Shown: one piece after another, positions 9,810 to 18,184 of the stretch | Layout of the letters: every line of letters begins with the position of its first letter | How positions within the stretch are numbered: position 1 is the first letter of the stretch | DNA from: Mitsuaria sp. 7 | GTDB taxonomy: Bacteria > Pseudomonadota > Gammaproteobacteria > Burkholderiales > Burkholderiaceae_C | Length of the DNA stretch: 64,000 nt | NCBI RefSeq assembly: GCF_001653795.1 | Contig: NZ_CP011514.1 | Location: forward strand, 5,204,727-5,268,726 | Direction: 5' to 3' | The notes under the pieces: model-generated | What the model was told of the DNA's origin: nothing | Databases searched by the model: none | Seen by the model: only the letters and a program-made list of their open reading frames with translations | Made by a program: the position numbers and the translations under genes

Positions 9810-10691
9810 TCAGCGCTTCCCGTCCAGACCGTTGCGACGCAGGCTCCAGGCCTGCAGTCCATTGATGCCCAGCAGCAGCAGGAACGAGAACACCAGCATC
9901 ACCACCGCGATCGCGGTGGCGCCGACGTAGTCGTACTGCTCGAGCTTCGTGATGATCATCAGGGGGGTGATCTCGCTGACGAAGGGCATGTTGCCGGCGA
10001 TGAAGATCACCGAGCCGTACTCGCCGACCGCGCGCGCGAAGGACAGCGCGAAGCCGGTCAGCAGCGCCGGCGTCAGCATCGGCAGCACCACCAGGCGGAA
10101 GGCCTGCCAGCGATGCGCGCCGAGGGAGGCCGCGGCTTCCTCGAGTTCCGTGTCCAGGTCCTCGAGCACCGGCTGCACCGTGCGCACGACGAAGGGCAGG
10201 CCGATGAAGATCAGCGCGATCAGCACACCCAGCGGCGTGAAGGCCACCTTGATGCCCAGCGGCTCCAGCCACTTGCCCATCCAGCCGTTGGGCGCGTACA
10301 GCGCGGTCAGCGCGATGCCGGCGACGGCGGTGGGCAGCGCGAAGGGCAGGTCGATCAGCGCGTCCACCAGCTTCTTGCCCCAGAAGTCGTAGCGCACCAG
10401 CGACCACGCGAGGATGAAGCCGAAGATCACGTTGATGAACGCGCCCAGCAGCGCCGCGCCGAAGCTCAGCCGGTACGAGGCCAGCACGCGCGGCGAGGTG
10501 GCCGCGGCCCAGAAGGCCTCGGCGCCGTGGCCGGCGGACTTCAGGAAGACCGCGCACAGCGGGATCAGCACCAGCAGCGAGAGATAGAAGAGCGTGAAGC
10601 CCATCGTCGGCGCGAAGCCGGGCAGCACGCGGCGACGCTTGCGGGCGGGCACGGGCGCGGCCTGCGTCGCGGGGAGCACGGCGGTGTTCAT
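9810..10691 (-). CDS. cysT: Sulfate ABC transporter permease CysT (CysU)
   Basis: The 293-residue product has an Arg/Lys-rich cytoplasmic N-terminus ([10 protein letters not shown]) and about six membrane spans. Family-specific stretches include [51 protein letters not shown] and the EAA loop [16 protein letters not shown]. It pairs with CysW in the inner membrane. It follows sbp by 42 bp and precedes cysW by one base, within the sbp-cysT-cysW-cysA-cysB operon. Confidence 0.96.
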   Translation of the reverse strand: MNTAVLPATQAAPVPARKRRRVLPGFAPTMGFTLFYLSLLVLIPLCAVFLKSAGHGAEAFWAAATSPRVLASYRLSFGAALLGAFINVIFGFILAWSLVRYDFWGKKLVDALIDLPFALPTAVAGIALTALYAPNGWMGKWLEPLGIKVAFTPLGVLIALIFIGLPFVVRTVQPVLEDLDTELEEAAASLGAHRWQAFRLVVLPMLTPALLTGFALSFARAVGEYGSVIFIAGNMPFVSEITPLMIITKLEQYDYVGATAIAVVMLVFSFLLLLGINGLQAWSLRRNGLDGKR

Positions 10692-10733
10692 CGTCGGGTC
10701 GGGAGCTCGGAGATCAGGAAAGTGGACGGACGA

Positions 10734-11792
10734 TCAACGGCGCGCGGCCATGATCTGGTCGTAGGTGCCGCCGTCGGCGAAGTGCGTCTTGCCGACCTTG
10801 GCCCAGCCGCCCAGCGTCTGGTCCACGGTGAACAGCTTGATCGGCGCGTAGCGCTTCTCGTGCTTCTTGAAGATGGCGGCGTCGCGCGGGCGGAAGTTGT
10901 TCTGCGCGATGATTTCCTGGCCTTCCGGCGTCCACAGGAAGTCCAGGTAGGCCTTGGCCAGCGCGGCGGAACCGTGCTTGGCGGCGACCTTGTCGACCAC
11001 GGCGACCGGCGCGTCGGCCTCGATCGAGAGGCTGGGCGCGACGACCTCGAAGTTGCCCTTGCCGAATTCGTTCTCGATGAGCTCGGCTTCCGACTCGAAG
11101 GTCAGCAGCACGTCGCCGATGCCGCGTTGCGTGAAGGTGGTCGTGGCGCCGCGGCCGCCGCCGTCCAGCACCGGCACGTTGGCCAGCACCTTGGAGACGA
11201 AGTCCTTGGCCTGCGCGTCCGTGCCGCCCTTGGCGATCACGCTGCCCCACGCGGCCAGATAGCCGTAGCGGCCGTTGCCGGTGACCTTGGGGTTGGGGAT
11301 GATCACCGAGATGCCGGGACGCGCCAGGTCGGCCCAGTCCTTGATGCCCTTCGGGTTGCCCTTGCGGACCAGGAACAGCATGGTCGAGCTGTAGGGCGCG
11401 GCGGCGTTGGGGAACTTGCTGCGCCAGTCGGTGCCGGTCAGGCCCTTCTCGGCCAGCGTGTCGACGTCGGTGGCCTGGTTCATCGTGACGACGTCGGCTT
11501 CCAGTCCGCCGATGACCGAGCCGATCTGCTTGGACGAGCCGCCGTGCGACTGGTTCACCGTGATCGTCTGGCCGGTCTTGGCCTTGTACGACGCCACGAA
11601 CGCCGGATTGACCTGCTTGTAGAGCTCGCGCGCCACGTCGTAGGAGACGTTCAGCAGCGTGGTCGGCTGGTCGGCCGCGACCGCCAGCAGGGACGTCCCC
11701 AGCAACGGCGCCGCCGCGGCCAGCATCAGCGCCTGACGGCGCGAAGCGGAGAACAGGGAGCGGGTGTTCTGGTGGGCGTTGTTCTGGGTCAT
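10734..11792 (-). CDS. sbp: Sulfate ABC transporter periplasmic binding protein (operon copy)
   Basis: This 352-residue binding protein has the same signature as the 772-1797 paralogue: [58 protein letters not shown] and IPNPKVTGNGRYGYLAAW. Its export signal contains a twin arginine (SASRRQALMLAAAAPLLG), so either the Tat or the Sec route is possible. It heads the minus-strand sulfate transport operon and delivers sulfate or thiosulfate to CysTW. The promoter side carries AT-rich motifs shared with the other CysB-linked promoter (see 11861-11915). Confidence 0.95.
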   Translation of the reverse strand: MTQNNAHQNTRSLFSASRRQALMLAAAAPLLGTSLLAVAADQPTTLLNVSYDVARELYKQVNPAFVASYKAKTGQTITVNQSHGGSSKQIGSVIGGLEADVVTMNQATDVDTLAEKGLTGTDWRSKFPNAAAPYSSTMLFLVRKGNPKGIKDWADLARPGISVIIPNPKVTGNGRYGYLAAWGSVIAKGGTDAQAKDFVSKVLANVPVLDGGGRGATTTFTQRGIGDVLLTFESEAELIENEFGKGNFEVVAPSLSIEADAPVAVVDKVAAKHGSAALAKAYLDFLWTPEGQEIIAQNNFRPRDAAIFKKHEKRYAPIKLFTVDQTLGGWAKVGKTHFADGGTYDQIMAARR

Positions 11793-11860
11793 GGCGGACA
11801 GGGCAAGCAGGCGTGGGCCGGCGACGTTGAGGGTCGGGCTGCGAAGCTTGCCAAACAGTC

Positions 11861-11915
11861 CTTATTCCAGGAACGATTGTTTGGGCATTTGCTTATTTCG
11901 CATAACGCATATGCG
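11861..11915. promoter_or_regulatory. Candidate CysB-box region upstream of the sulfate transport operon
   Basis: About 70-120 bp upstream of the sbp start are CTTATTCC (11861-11868), TTGCTTAT (11889-11896), two CGCATA repeats seven bases apart (11899 and 11906) and a perfect palindrome CGCATATGCG (11906-11915). TTGCTTAT is also present twice, in opposite orientations, in the 5844-5916 regulatory block. In DNA this GC-rich such clustered AT-rich elements stand out. Assignment to CysB is inference. Confidence 0.45.
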
Positions 11916-12353
11916 AGATCGGCAGAAGGCGCGGCAGAGGCCGGAGCCGGGAGACGAAGACAGCAGAAAAGCGCCAGGACCGCGATCGGACACCGCCGGA
12001 AGCGCCTCCCCCAAGACCCCGAGGGCGGCCCCCGGTCGCGACCTGGGCTCTCACCATGCCTTCCCGGTGGCCGTACTGCTGCCACCGGCGGGGGCGACAT
12101 GGGCGCGCCCCGTGGAACGGAGTCTGGGCGTGTGCGGCGCGCATCGCCAATGCGCAATGGGCGCAAGCTGCTGCGGGAGCCTCATATGCCGCGCATGGCA
12201 AGGCCTGGCACGTCCGACCTCCGGGGATCCCCCTCAAGGGCGACCCGGGTGGCGCCCTGTGGACAACTCGGATAGTCTGGGCCTTCGAAGGCGCGACGGC
12301 CGGACCGGCCGCGCAGGGAGAGAACAACATCGGAAGAGCGAGGAAACGCCTCC
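11916..12353. other. Non-coding stretch between the sulfate operon and the GAF gene
   Basis: This 438-bp stretch separates divergent transcription units. No reading frame shows a recognisable protein, a good ribosome-binding site or a domain. It must contain the promoter of the plus-strand GAF gene at 12354; an SD-like GAGGAAA lies 10-16 bases before that start. Nothing else is recognised. Confidence 0.4.
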
Positions 12354-12857
12354 ATGATGAATGCCCCGATTCCCGAGAACGAAGCCGACCGGCTGCAGGT
12401 GCTGCGTGAACTGCTGATCCTGGACACGCCGCCGGAGGAACGCTTCGATCGCATCGTCGAGTTCGCCGCCGAGGAATTCGGCGTGCCGATCGCATTGATC
12501 AGTCTGGTCGACGACAACCGCCAGTGGTTCAAGGCCCGCTTCGGCCTGGCGGTGTGCGAGACCGACCGCAAGAGCAGCTTCTGCGGCCACGCGATCCACG
12601 TCCCCGAGGTGATGGTGGTCGAGGATGCGACGCAGGATCCGCGCTTCGCGGACAACCCGATGGTGCTGGGCGAGCCGAACATCCGGTTCTATGCGGGCGC
12701 GCCGCTGGAGGTGCGGCCTGGGGTGCGCATCGGCACCTTGTGCCTGATCGATCGGCGGCGACGCACGCTGGACGAGACCGACCTCGCCATCCTGATGAGC
12801 CTGCGGGACCTCGCGGTCTCGGAGCTGGTGGGACAGGCCGTCGAGGAGGGCCAGTGA
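12354..12857 (+). CDS. GAF-domain sensory protein
   Basis: The 167-residue protein is almost entirely one GAF domain: an N-terminal helix (NEADRLQVLRELLILDTPPEERFDRI), then LISLVDDNRQWFKA, SFCGHAI, VVEDATQDPRF, FYAGAPLEV and GTLCLIDRRRR. This GAF subtype is often found fused to kinases or cyclases, but here it stands alone. Its stop codon overlaps the ATG of a receiver-domain gene (TGATG at 12855-12859), so the two are probably translated together and may form a signalling pair. Two adjacent ATG codons (12354 and 12357) are possible starts. The ligand is unknown. Confidence 0.85.
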   Translation: MMNAPIPENEADRLQVLRELLILDTPPEERFDRIVEFAAEEFGVPIALISLVDDNRQWFKARFGLAVCETDRKSSFCGHAIHVPEVMVVEDATQDPRFADNPMVLGEPNIRFYAGAPLEVRPGVRIGTLCLIDRRRRTLDETDLAILMSLRDLAVSELVGQAVEEGQ

Positions 12858-13264
12858 TGCCGGGCACGCAACGACACCTGCTGCTGGTCGATCCGCACTC
12901 GCTGTTCCGTCGCACCGTCGCGATGGTGGCGCGTCAGCTGAACATCGCGGAGGTCCATGAGGCGAGCAGCCTCGAGGCGGCGCACAAGCTGCTCGAAACG
13001 CAGCCGATGGATGGGCTGCTGCTGGACATCGGACAAGGGCTGGATGCGCTGGCGCTGCTGCAGAGCGTGCGCGCCGGCGCGCTGCGCTGCCCGGCGGGCA
13101 CGCCGGTCGCGCTGACCGCCGAGGCCTGTGACCTGTCGACGGCGCAGCTCTACAAGGAGCTCGATGTGCGGCGGATCATGCTCAAGCCGTTCAAGGTGAA
13201 GACGGCGTTGGAAGTGATCCAGGATCTGGCCAAGCCAAATCCGCCTTCTGGCACCCCGCACTAG
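12857..13264 (+). CDS. Stand-alone receiver-domain response regulator
   Basis: This 135-residue product is a CheY-like receiver with no output domain. It retains the phospho-acceptor Asp57 (in GLLLDIGQG), a Thr in PVALTAEA and the conserved Lys in IMLKPFK. The acidic pair normally at the end of strand 1 is reduced to a single Asp12 (LLLVDPHS), so magnesium binding could be altered. It overlaps the GAF gene by one base. No histidine kinase lies next to it, so its partner must be elsewhere, or it signals together with the GAF protein. Confidence 0.82.
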   Translation: MPGTQRHLLLVDPHSLFRRTVAMVARQLNIAEVHEASSLEAAHKLLETQPMDGLLLDIGQGLDALALLQSVRAGALRCPAGTPVALTAEACDLSTAQLYKELDVRRIMLKPFKVKTALEVIQDLAKPNPPSGTPH

Positions 13265-13307
13265 CGCAAGCGCTCAGCACTTCCACCGCCGCTGGCCCTC
13301 ACCCCTG

Positions 13308-13331
13308 CCCTCTCCCGCAAGCGGGAGAGGG
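13308..13331. repeat. REP-like palindrome between convergent genes
   Basis: CCCTCTCCCGC (13308-13318) and GCGGGAGAGGG (13321-13331) form a perfect 11-bp inverted repeat with a two-base centre. It lies between the ends of convergent genes (13264 plus, 13335 minus). Palindromes of this kind are common extragenic repeats in proteobacteria and can stop transcription in both directions. Only one copy was noticed in the window. Confidence 0.6.
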
Positions 13332-13334
13332 AGT

Positions 13335-14147
13335 TCACTCCACCCAGTGTTGCGCGACCCACGGCGGCGGCAGCACGAAGCTGCGCAGGTGGCGCCAACG
13401 GTGCTTGACGCCGCCGGCGAAGGCCGCGCGGAAGTGGTCCCACGGCTTCTCGTGCGGCGGATCCTGCGTGTTCCAGCGACCGAGCATCACGTCGGCCGGA
13501 TTCGGTCCGCCGGGGAAGGTCACGATGCGCGCGCCCGCGGGCAGGCGGGCCGGCTTGAAGTAGCGCAGCGGGAACGCCGGCAGGCAGTGCAGACGGAAAT
13601 GCCGCGTCCACAGGTGCGGCCAGAACTTGATGCCGCCCGGCACCGAGGCGGTGACCCAGTGCTGCTCGAAGCCGTGCTTGTCGGCGACGGCCTGCGGGTT
13701 GGCGCGGAAGTTCTCGATGATGTGCGGGTACTTGCCGATCGGGAAGCGGAACACCGAGGTCTGGCCCAGGCGCTGCATCGGCTTGGCCCAGTTGCGGGCC
13801 AGGATCACGTCCTCGGGGTTGCCGTGCGAGAAGTAGCCGTCGATGTTGTCGACGATCACCGAGTCCAGGTCGACGAACAGCACCGGACCTTCCAGGCCGG
13901 TCTTCTCGCCCATGTCGGCGCTCCACATCACCAGCTTGCGCCACTTGCCCAGCGACTTCTTGGGCCATTCGCAACCGAGCTCCGGCAGGTCGTAGGCATC
14001 GACCTCGGGGCGCAGGCCCTCGGCGTTGTCGGTCAGGCAGACCAGACGGAACTCGCCGGTGATGTGCCGGCGCAGCATGCCGTACAGGCGGTTGACGTAT
14101 TCAGGGCCGTAGGCGGTACCCCATTTGACGCAGATGACTTGTTTCAT
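13335..14147 (-). CDS. Putative glycosyltransferase with DxD motif
   Basis: The 270-residue protein starts MKQVICVKWGTAYGPEYVNRLY, a typical opening of GT-A-fold transferases of the glycosyltransferase family 8/25-like type, followed by RLVCLTDNAEGL and the nucleotide-sugar motif VLFVDLDSVIV (D-L-D). Later stretches include PGGIKFWPHLW and VTFPGGPNP. It has no signal peptide, suggesting cytoplasmic sugar transfer, perhaps to a surface polysaccharide. ATG 14147 was preferred over an in-frame GTG 12 bases upstream. It is a single gene with no other polysaccharide genes around it. Acceptor and sugar are unknown. Confidence 0.7.
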   Translation of the reverse strand: MKQVICVKWGTAYGPEYVNRLYGMLRRHITGEFRLVCLTDNAEGLRPEVDAYDLPELGCEWPKKSLGKWRKLVMWSADMGEKTGLEGPVLFVDLDSVIVDNIDGYFSHGNPEDVILARNWAKPMQRLGQTSVFRFPIGKYPHIIENFRANPQAVADKHGFEQHWVTASVPGGIKFWPHLWTRHFRLHCLPAFPLRYFKPARLPAGARIVTFPGGPNPADVMLGRWNTQDPPHEKPWDHFRAAFAGGVKHRWRHLRSFVLPPPWVAQHWVE

Positions 14148-14232
14148 GGGGTTCCCCACCTCTGGTTGTTATCCCTCTTGTTTCGGGGAAGGGCATCACT
14201 ATACGCATGCACTTGTAAACGAATTGCAAACG

Positions 14233-14333
14233 GGTTATTCGGCCGAGTGACGCCTGGCATCTAGGGATTGCGCCGTTTCCGCCCATCGGGGCGATTCTTG
14301 GATCGGACCGGGTCGGAGGCCTCCGTTATTCGG
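14233..14333. promoter_or_regulatory. Promoter region of the organosulfur operon with repeated GTTATTCGG
   Basis: The 9-mer GTTATTCGG occurs at 14234-14242 and again at 14325-14333, 91 bp apart in the same orientation, upstream of the dioxygenase start at 14401. Its core TTATTC also occurs in the two other sulfur-gene control regions (5866-5871 and 11862-11867). This fits a common activator, most simply one of the CysB-type proteins, but no binding data exist here. Confidence 0.4.
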
Positions 14334-14400
14334 TTTCCGCGCTTGGACATGCCGTCAGCTTCGTTCCGGCGAGGAGAGACGATGCCTAGAGTCGGCGACC

Positions 14401-15345
14401 ATGACAGCCCTCGCCCCGCCCCTTTCCACCGCGGTTCCGGCCCACGCGTCCGTCCCTGCGACGTCCCCGGCGTTCGCCGACGCGCCGTCGCAGCACTTCG
14501 AGATCAACGCCTTCGATGAACCGCTGGGCGCCGAGGTCGTGGGGCTGGACCTGACGAAGCCGCTGAATGACGCCGATTTCGCACGCCTGCATCGCGCGCA
14601 TCTGGACCACCACGTGCTGGTGTTCCGCGACCAGCGCATCACGCCGGCAGAGCACATCGCGTTCAGCCGTCGCTGGGGCCCGCTGCAGATCCACGTGCTG
14701 CGCAACTTCCAGCTGGCGGGCCACCCCGAGATCCTGCAGGTCTCCAATGTTCGCGACGCGCAGGGCCAACCCGTCGGACTGGGCGATGCCGGTCAGTACT
14801 GGCACTCGGATCTCTCGTACAAGGAACGTCCCAGCCTGGGCTCGCTGCTGCACGCGCAGGAGCTGCCCTCGGAAGGCGGCGACACGCTGTTCGCCAACCA
14901 GCATCACGCCTACGACGGGCTGCCGCTCGCGCTGAAGACGGCGATCGCCGGCAAGCGTGCGGAGCACAGCTACCTCGCGAAGTACGAGGAGCTGCGCGCA
15001 CGCAACCCGTGGCGTCCGAAGCTGACCCCGGAGCAGATCGCCGAAGTGAAGCCCGCGTCGCAGCCGATCGTGCGCACGCATCCGGAGACGGGGCGTCGAG
15101 CGCTTTTCGTCAGCGAGCACTTCACGACGCGCGTCCTCGATGTGCCCGAGGACGAAAGCCGCGACCTGCTCGCCCAGCTCTTCGAGCACAGCAGCCGCAA
15201 GAGCATCGTATATCGCCACCAGTGGCTGCCTCACGACCTGGTGTTCTGGGACAACCGCTCGCTGCTTCACCTCGCGACCGGCTGCCCGGATCACCTGCGC
15301 CGACACCTCTATCGCACCACCATCGAAGGCGATCTTCCCGCATGA
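14401..15345 (+). CDS. TauD/TfdA-family Fe(II)/2-oxoglutarate dioxygenase
   Basis: This 314-residue enzyme has the facial triad of the TauD family: His135 and Asp137 (YWHSDLSY) and distal His290 (SLLHLATG), with the 2-oxoglutarate-binding Arg305 (HLYRTTIEG). The start of the fold is FDEPLGAEVVGLDLTKPL. TauD-type enzymes hydroxylate taurine, alkylsulfonates or sulfate esters so that sulfite or sulfate is released. It is first in an operon with a nitrate/sulfonate/taurine-type ABC importer: its TGA overlaps the next ATG (15342-15345). The substrate is not fixed by sequence; a sulfonate is the best guess. A proline/alanine-rich N-terminal leader of about 30 residues precedes the domain. Confidence 0.88.
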   Translation: MTALAPPLSTAVPAHASVPATSPAFADAPSQHFEINAFDEPLGAEVVGLDLTKPLNDADFARLHRAHLDHHVLVFRDQRITPAEHIAFSRRWGPLQIHVLRNFQLAGHPEILQVSNVRDAQGQPVGLGDAGQYWHSDLSYKERPSLGSLLHAQELPSEGGDTLFANQHHAYDGLPLALKTAIAGKRAEHSYLAKYEELRARNPWRPKLTPEQIAEVKPASQPIVRTHPETGRRALFVSEHFTTRVLDVPEDESRDLLAQLFEHSSRKSIVYRHQWLPHDLVFWDNRSLLHLATGCPDHLRRHLYRTTIEGDLPA

Positions 15346-16364
15346 AACCCCTCCGACCCGCTTTCCTGAAATCCCTGCTCACGGGCGCGCTGGCGGCCGG
15401 GCTGTCGTTATCGGCGCTCTCCGCGCACGCGGAAGGCAAGATCCGCATCGCCGAGCAGTTCGGCATCGTCTACCTGCTGCTGAACGTCGCGCAGGACCAG
15501 CAGCTGATCGAGAAGCACGGCAAGGCCGCGGGCGTCGACATCCAGGTGGAGCGCGTGCAGCTCTCCGGCGGCCCGGCGATCAACGAGGCGCTGCTGTCCG
15601 GCAGCATCGACATCGCCGGCGCGGGCGTCGGTCCGCTGCTGACGCTGTGGGACAAGACGCAGGGCAGGCAGAACGTCCGGGGCATCGCGTCGCTGGGCAA
15701 CTTCCCGTACTACCTGACCAGCAGCAATCCCGCCGTCAAGACCATCGACGACTTCGGCGACAAGGACCGCATCGCGCTGCCGGCGGTCGGCGTCTCGGTG
15801 CAGTCGCGCATCCTGCAGCTGGCCTCGGCCAAGCGCTGGGGCGATGCGCAGTTCAACAAGCTGGACCGGCTGCAGGTCGCGCTGCCGCACCCGGAAGCGA
15901 CGGCGGCGCTGATCAAGGGCGGCACCGAGATCAACGCGCACTTCGGCAACCCGCCGTTCCAGGAACAAGGTTTGGCGGGCAACTCGAATGTCCACATCGT
16001 GCTGAACAGCTACGAGGTGCTGGGCGGGCCGGCGTCGGCGACGGTGCTGTACACGACGGAGAAGTTCCGGCGCGACAACCCGAAGACCTACAAGGCCTTC
16101 ATCGGCGCGTTGGCCGAGGCGGCGGACTTCATCTCGAAGAACCCGGAGCGCTCGGCCGACATCTACATCAAGAACGAGAACTCGAAGGTGCCCAAGGAGC
16201 TGCTGCTCAAGGTGATCAAGAACCCGGAAGTGCAGTTCAAGATCACGCCGCAGAACACCTTCGCGCTGGCGACGTTCATGCATCGCATCGGCGCGATCAA
16301 GAACAAGCCGGCCTCGGCGAAGGATTACTTTTTCGACGACCCGCACAACGCGGCCGGCAGCTGA
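15342..16364 (+). CDS. Sulfonate/taurine-type ABC transporter substrate-binding protein
   Basis: The 340-residue protein has a signal peptide (FLKSLLTGALAAGLSLSALSAHAEG) and an SsuA/TauA/NMT1-like fold: IRIAEQFGIVYLLLN, LSGGPAINEALLSGSIDIAGAG split around the ligand loop, FGDKDRIALPAVGVS and EINAHFGNPPFQEQ. It captures the substrate in the periplasm for the ATPase and permease encoded next. Its ATG overlaps the dioxygenase stop codon, and the ATPase gene starts 2 bp after its own stop. Ligand identity (sulfonate, taurine or a related compound) is inferred from the operon. Confidence 0.9.
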   Translation: MKPLRPAFLKSLLTGALAAGLSLSALSAHAEGKIRIAEQFGIVYLLLNVAQDQQLIEKHGKAAGVDIQVERVQLSGGPAINEALLSGSIDIAGAGVGPLLTLWDKTQGRQNVRGIASLGNFPYYLTSSNPAVKTIDDFGDKDRIALPAVGVSVQSRILQLASAKRWGDAQFNKLDRLQVALPHPEATAALIKGGTEINAHFGNPPFQEQGLAGNSNVHIVLNSYEVLGGPASATVLYTTEKFRRDNPKTYKAFIGALAEAADFISKNPERSADIYIKNENSKVPKELLLKVIKNPEVQFKITPQNTFALATFMHRIGAIKNKPASAKDYFFDDPHNAAGS

Positions 16365-16366
16365 GC

Positions 16367-17260
16367 ATGAGCGCGGTGCTGGAGCAGCTCGACCCGGTGC
16401 CCGCCTTCGAGGCTTGCGAGGCCTGCGAGGCGGGCCACGGCGGAGCGGGCGCGGCCCCGCAGGAGCGGCAGGCGCGCTTGCGGGTCGACGGCGTCAGCCT
16501 CGACTACAAGAACGATCGCGGCGTGGTGCGCGCGACGCATCGCGTCGGCTTCGACGTGCTGCCGTCGGAGCGCTTCGTGCTGCTGGGCGCGTCGGGCTGC
16601 GGGAAGTCCTCGCTGCTGAAGGCGGTCGGCGGTTTCGTCACGCCGGCGGAAGGACGCATCCTTGTCGACGGCCAGCCGGTGAACGGACCGGGACCGGACC
16701 GCATCGCGGTGTTCCAGGAATTCGACCAGCTGCCGCCGTGGAAGACGGTGCTCGAGAACGTGGCGTTCCCGCTGGTCGCGTCGGGCACCGCGTCGCGCAA
16801 GCAGGCGCTGGAGCGGGCGCGCGACTGGCTGTCGCGCGTGGGGCTCAGCGACTTCGCATCGGCGTATCCGCATCAGCTGTCCGGCGGGATGAAGCAGCGC
16901 GTCGCGATCGCGCGCGCGCTGGCGATGAAGCCGCGCGTGCTGCTGATGGACGAGCCGTTCGCGGCGCTCGACGCGCTGACGCGCCGGCGCATGCAGGACG
17001 AGCTGCTCGCGCTGTGGGAGCAGGAGCGCTTCACGCTGCTGTTCGTGACCCATTCGATCGAGGAAGCGCTGATCGTGGGGCATCGCGTGCTGGTGCTGTC
17101 GCCGCATCCGGGACGGGTGCGGGCGGAGCTGAACGCGCAAGGCCTGACACCGGCGCAGCGCGCCGCGCAGGCGCAGCGCATCGAGCACCTGCTCTTCGGC
17201 GATGAGCCGATCGCGGAGTCGACGGCTGCGGCTGCCTCTGCCGCCGCGGCTCTGAATTGA
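16367..17260 (+). CDS. Sulfonate/taurine-type ABC transporter ATP-binding protein
   Basis: The 297-residue ATPase has Walker A (LLGASGCGKSSLLK, around residues 73-86), Q-loop (VFQEFDQLPPW), signature LSGGMKQR, Walker B VLLMDEPFAALD and H-loop FVTHSIEEA, all typical of SsuB/TauB. The N-terminal 40 residues are unusual: low complexity with an EACEACEAG repeat from a short direct DNA repeat (about 16408-16431). The C-terminus is also alanine-rich. It starts 2 bp after the binding-protein gene and is followed after 10 bp by the permease. Confidence 0.92.
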   Translation: MSAVLEQLDPVPAFEACEACEAGHGGAGAAPQERQARLRVDGVSLDYKNDRGVVRATHRVGFDVLPSERFVLLGASGCGKSSLLKAVGGFVTPAEGRILVDGQPVNGPGPDRIAVFQEFDQLPPWKTVLENVAFPLVASGTASRKQALERARDWLSRVGLSDFASAYPHQLSGGMKQRVAIARALAMKPRVLLMDEPFAALDALTRRRMQDELLALWEQERFTLLFVTHSIEEALIVGHRVLVLSPHPGRVRAELNAQGLTPAQRAAQAQRIEHLLFGDEPIAESTAAAASAAAALN

Positions 17261-17270
17261 GGATTCACCG

Positions 17271-18161
17271 ATGACCGTCACCGTGCTGCCGACGCAGCGG
17301 CCGCTCGATCCGCCCCTGCGCGCCGAGCGCGAGGAAACGCTCGCCGACTATGTGCCTGTGCAGGTGGCATCGATTCCGCTGTGGCGTCGCGCGCTCGATT
17401 CGAGCGCCTGGCGTCAGGCAGCATTACTGGCGTTGCTCGCCGCGCTCTGGGAAGTCGCCGCACGCGCTGCGGACAACGATCTGCTGTTCCCCTCGTTCGT
17501 CTCCGCGGCGCGGGCGCTGTGGGAAGGTTTGTACGGCGGCGAACTGCTCGTACGGGCGGGAATCTCGTTGAAGCTGCTGCTCCAGGGCTACGCGCTGGGG
17601 GTGGTGCTCGCGCTCGGGCTGACCGCGCTGGCGACTTCGTCGCGCTGGGGTCGGGACTTGCTGTCCAGCCTGACGGCGATGTTCAACCCGCTGCCGGCGA
17701 TCGCCTTGCTGCCGCTGGCGCTGCTGTGGTTCGGACTGGGTTCGGGGAGTCTGATTTTCGTGCTCGTGCACGCGGTGCTGTGGCCGTTGGCCTTGGCGGC
17801 ATCGGCGGGCTTCTCGTCCGTGCCGGAAACGCTGCGCATGGCGGGTCGCAACTACGGACTCACGGGACCGCGTTACGTCGCGCAGATCCTGCTGCCCGCA
17901 GCGCTGCCGTCGATCCTGTCGGGGCTGCGGGTGGGCTGGGCTTTCGCGTGGCGGACCCTGATCGCCGCCGAACTGTTCTTCGGCGCTTCCTCCGGCCAGG
18001 GCGGTCTGGGCTGGTACATCTTCCAGAACCGCAATGAATTGCAGACCGATCGGGTCTTCGCAGGCCTGGCCTTGGTGATCCTCATCGGATGGCTCGTCGA
18101 ACGCCTCGTCTTCAGCACCATCGAGAAGGCGACGGTCACGCGGTGGGGCATGCAGCGGTGA
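17271..18161 (+). CDS. Sulfonate/taurine-type ABC transporter permease
   Basis: This 296-residue membrane protein has about six hydrophobic segments and the SsuC/TauC-type permease loop (ETLRMAGRNYGLTGPRYVAQILLPAALPSILSGLR, an EAA-like motif) with FNPLPAIALLPLALLWFGLG and the C-terminal GGLGWYIFQNRNELQTD. It forms the channel for the importer encoded just upstream and is the last gene of the operon. The cytoplasmic N-terminus of about 40 residues is longer than usual but has no recognised domain. Confidence 0.93.
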   Translation: MTVTVLPTQRPLDPPLRAEREETLADYVPVQVASIPLWRRALDSSAWRQAALLALLAALWEVAARAADNDLLFPSFVSAARALWEGLYGGELLVRAGISLKLLLQGYALGVVLALGLTALATSSRWGRDLLSSLTAMFNPLPAIALLPLALLWFGLGSGSLIFVLVHAVLWPLALAASAGFSSVPETLRMAGRNYGLTGPRYVAQILLPAALPSILSGLRVGWAFAWRTLIAAELFFGASSGQGGLGWYIFQNRNELQTDRVFAGLALVILIGWLVERLVFSTIEKATVTRWGMQR

Positions 18162-18184
18162 GTTCGATCTAACGACCGTCATCC

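Noticed and set aside
9807..12275. Plus-strand open frame of about 820 codons
   Set aside because: It is antisense to cysT and sbp and is rich in Gln, Arg and His with no recognisable domain; the minus-strand genes are certain.
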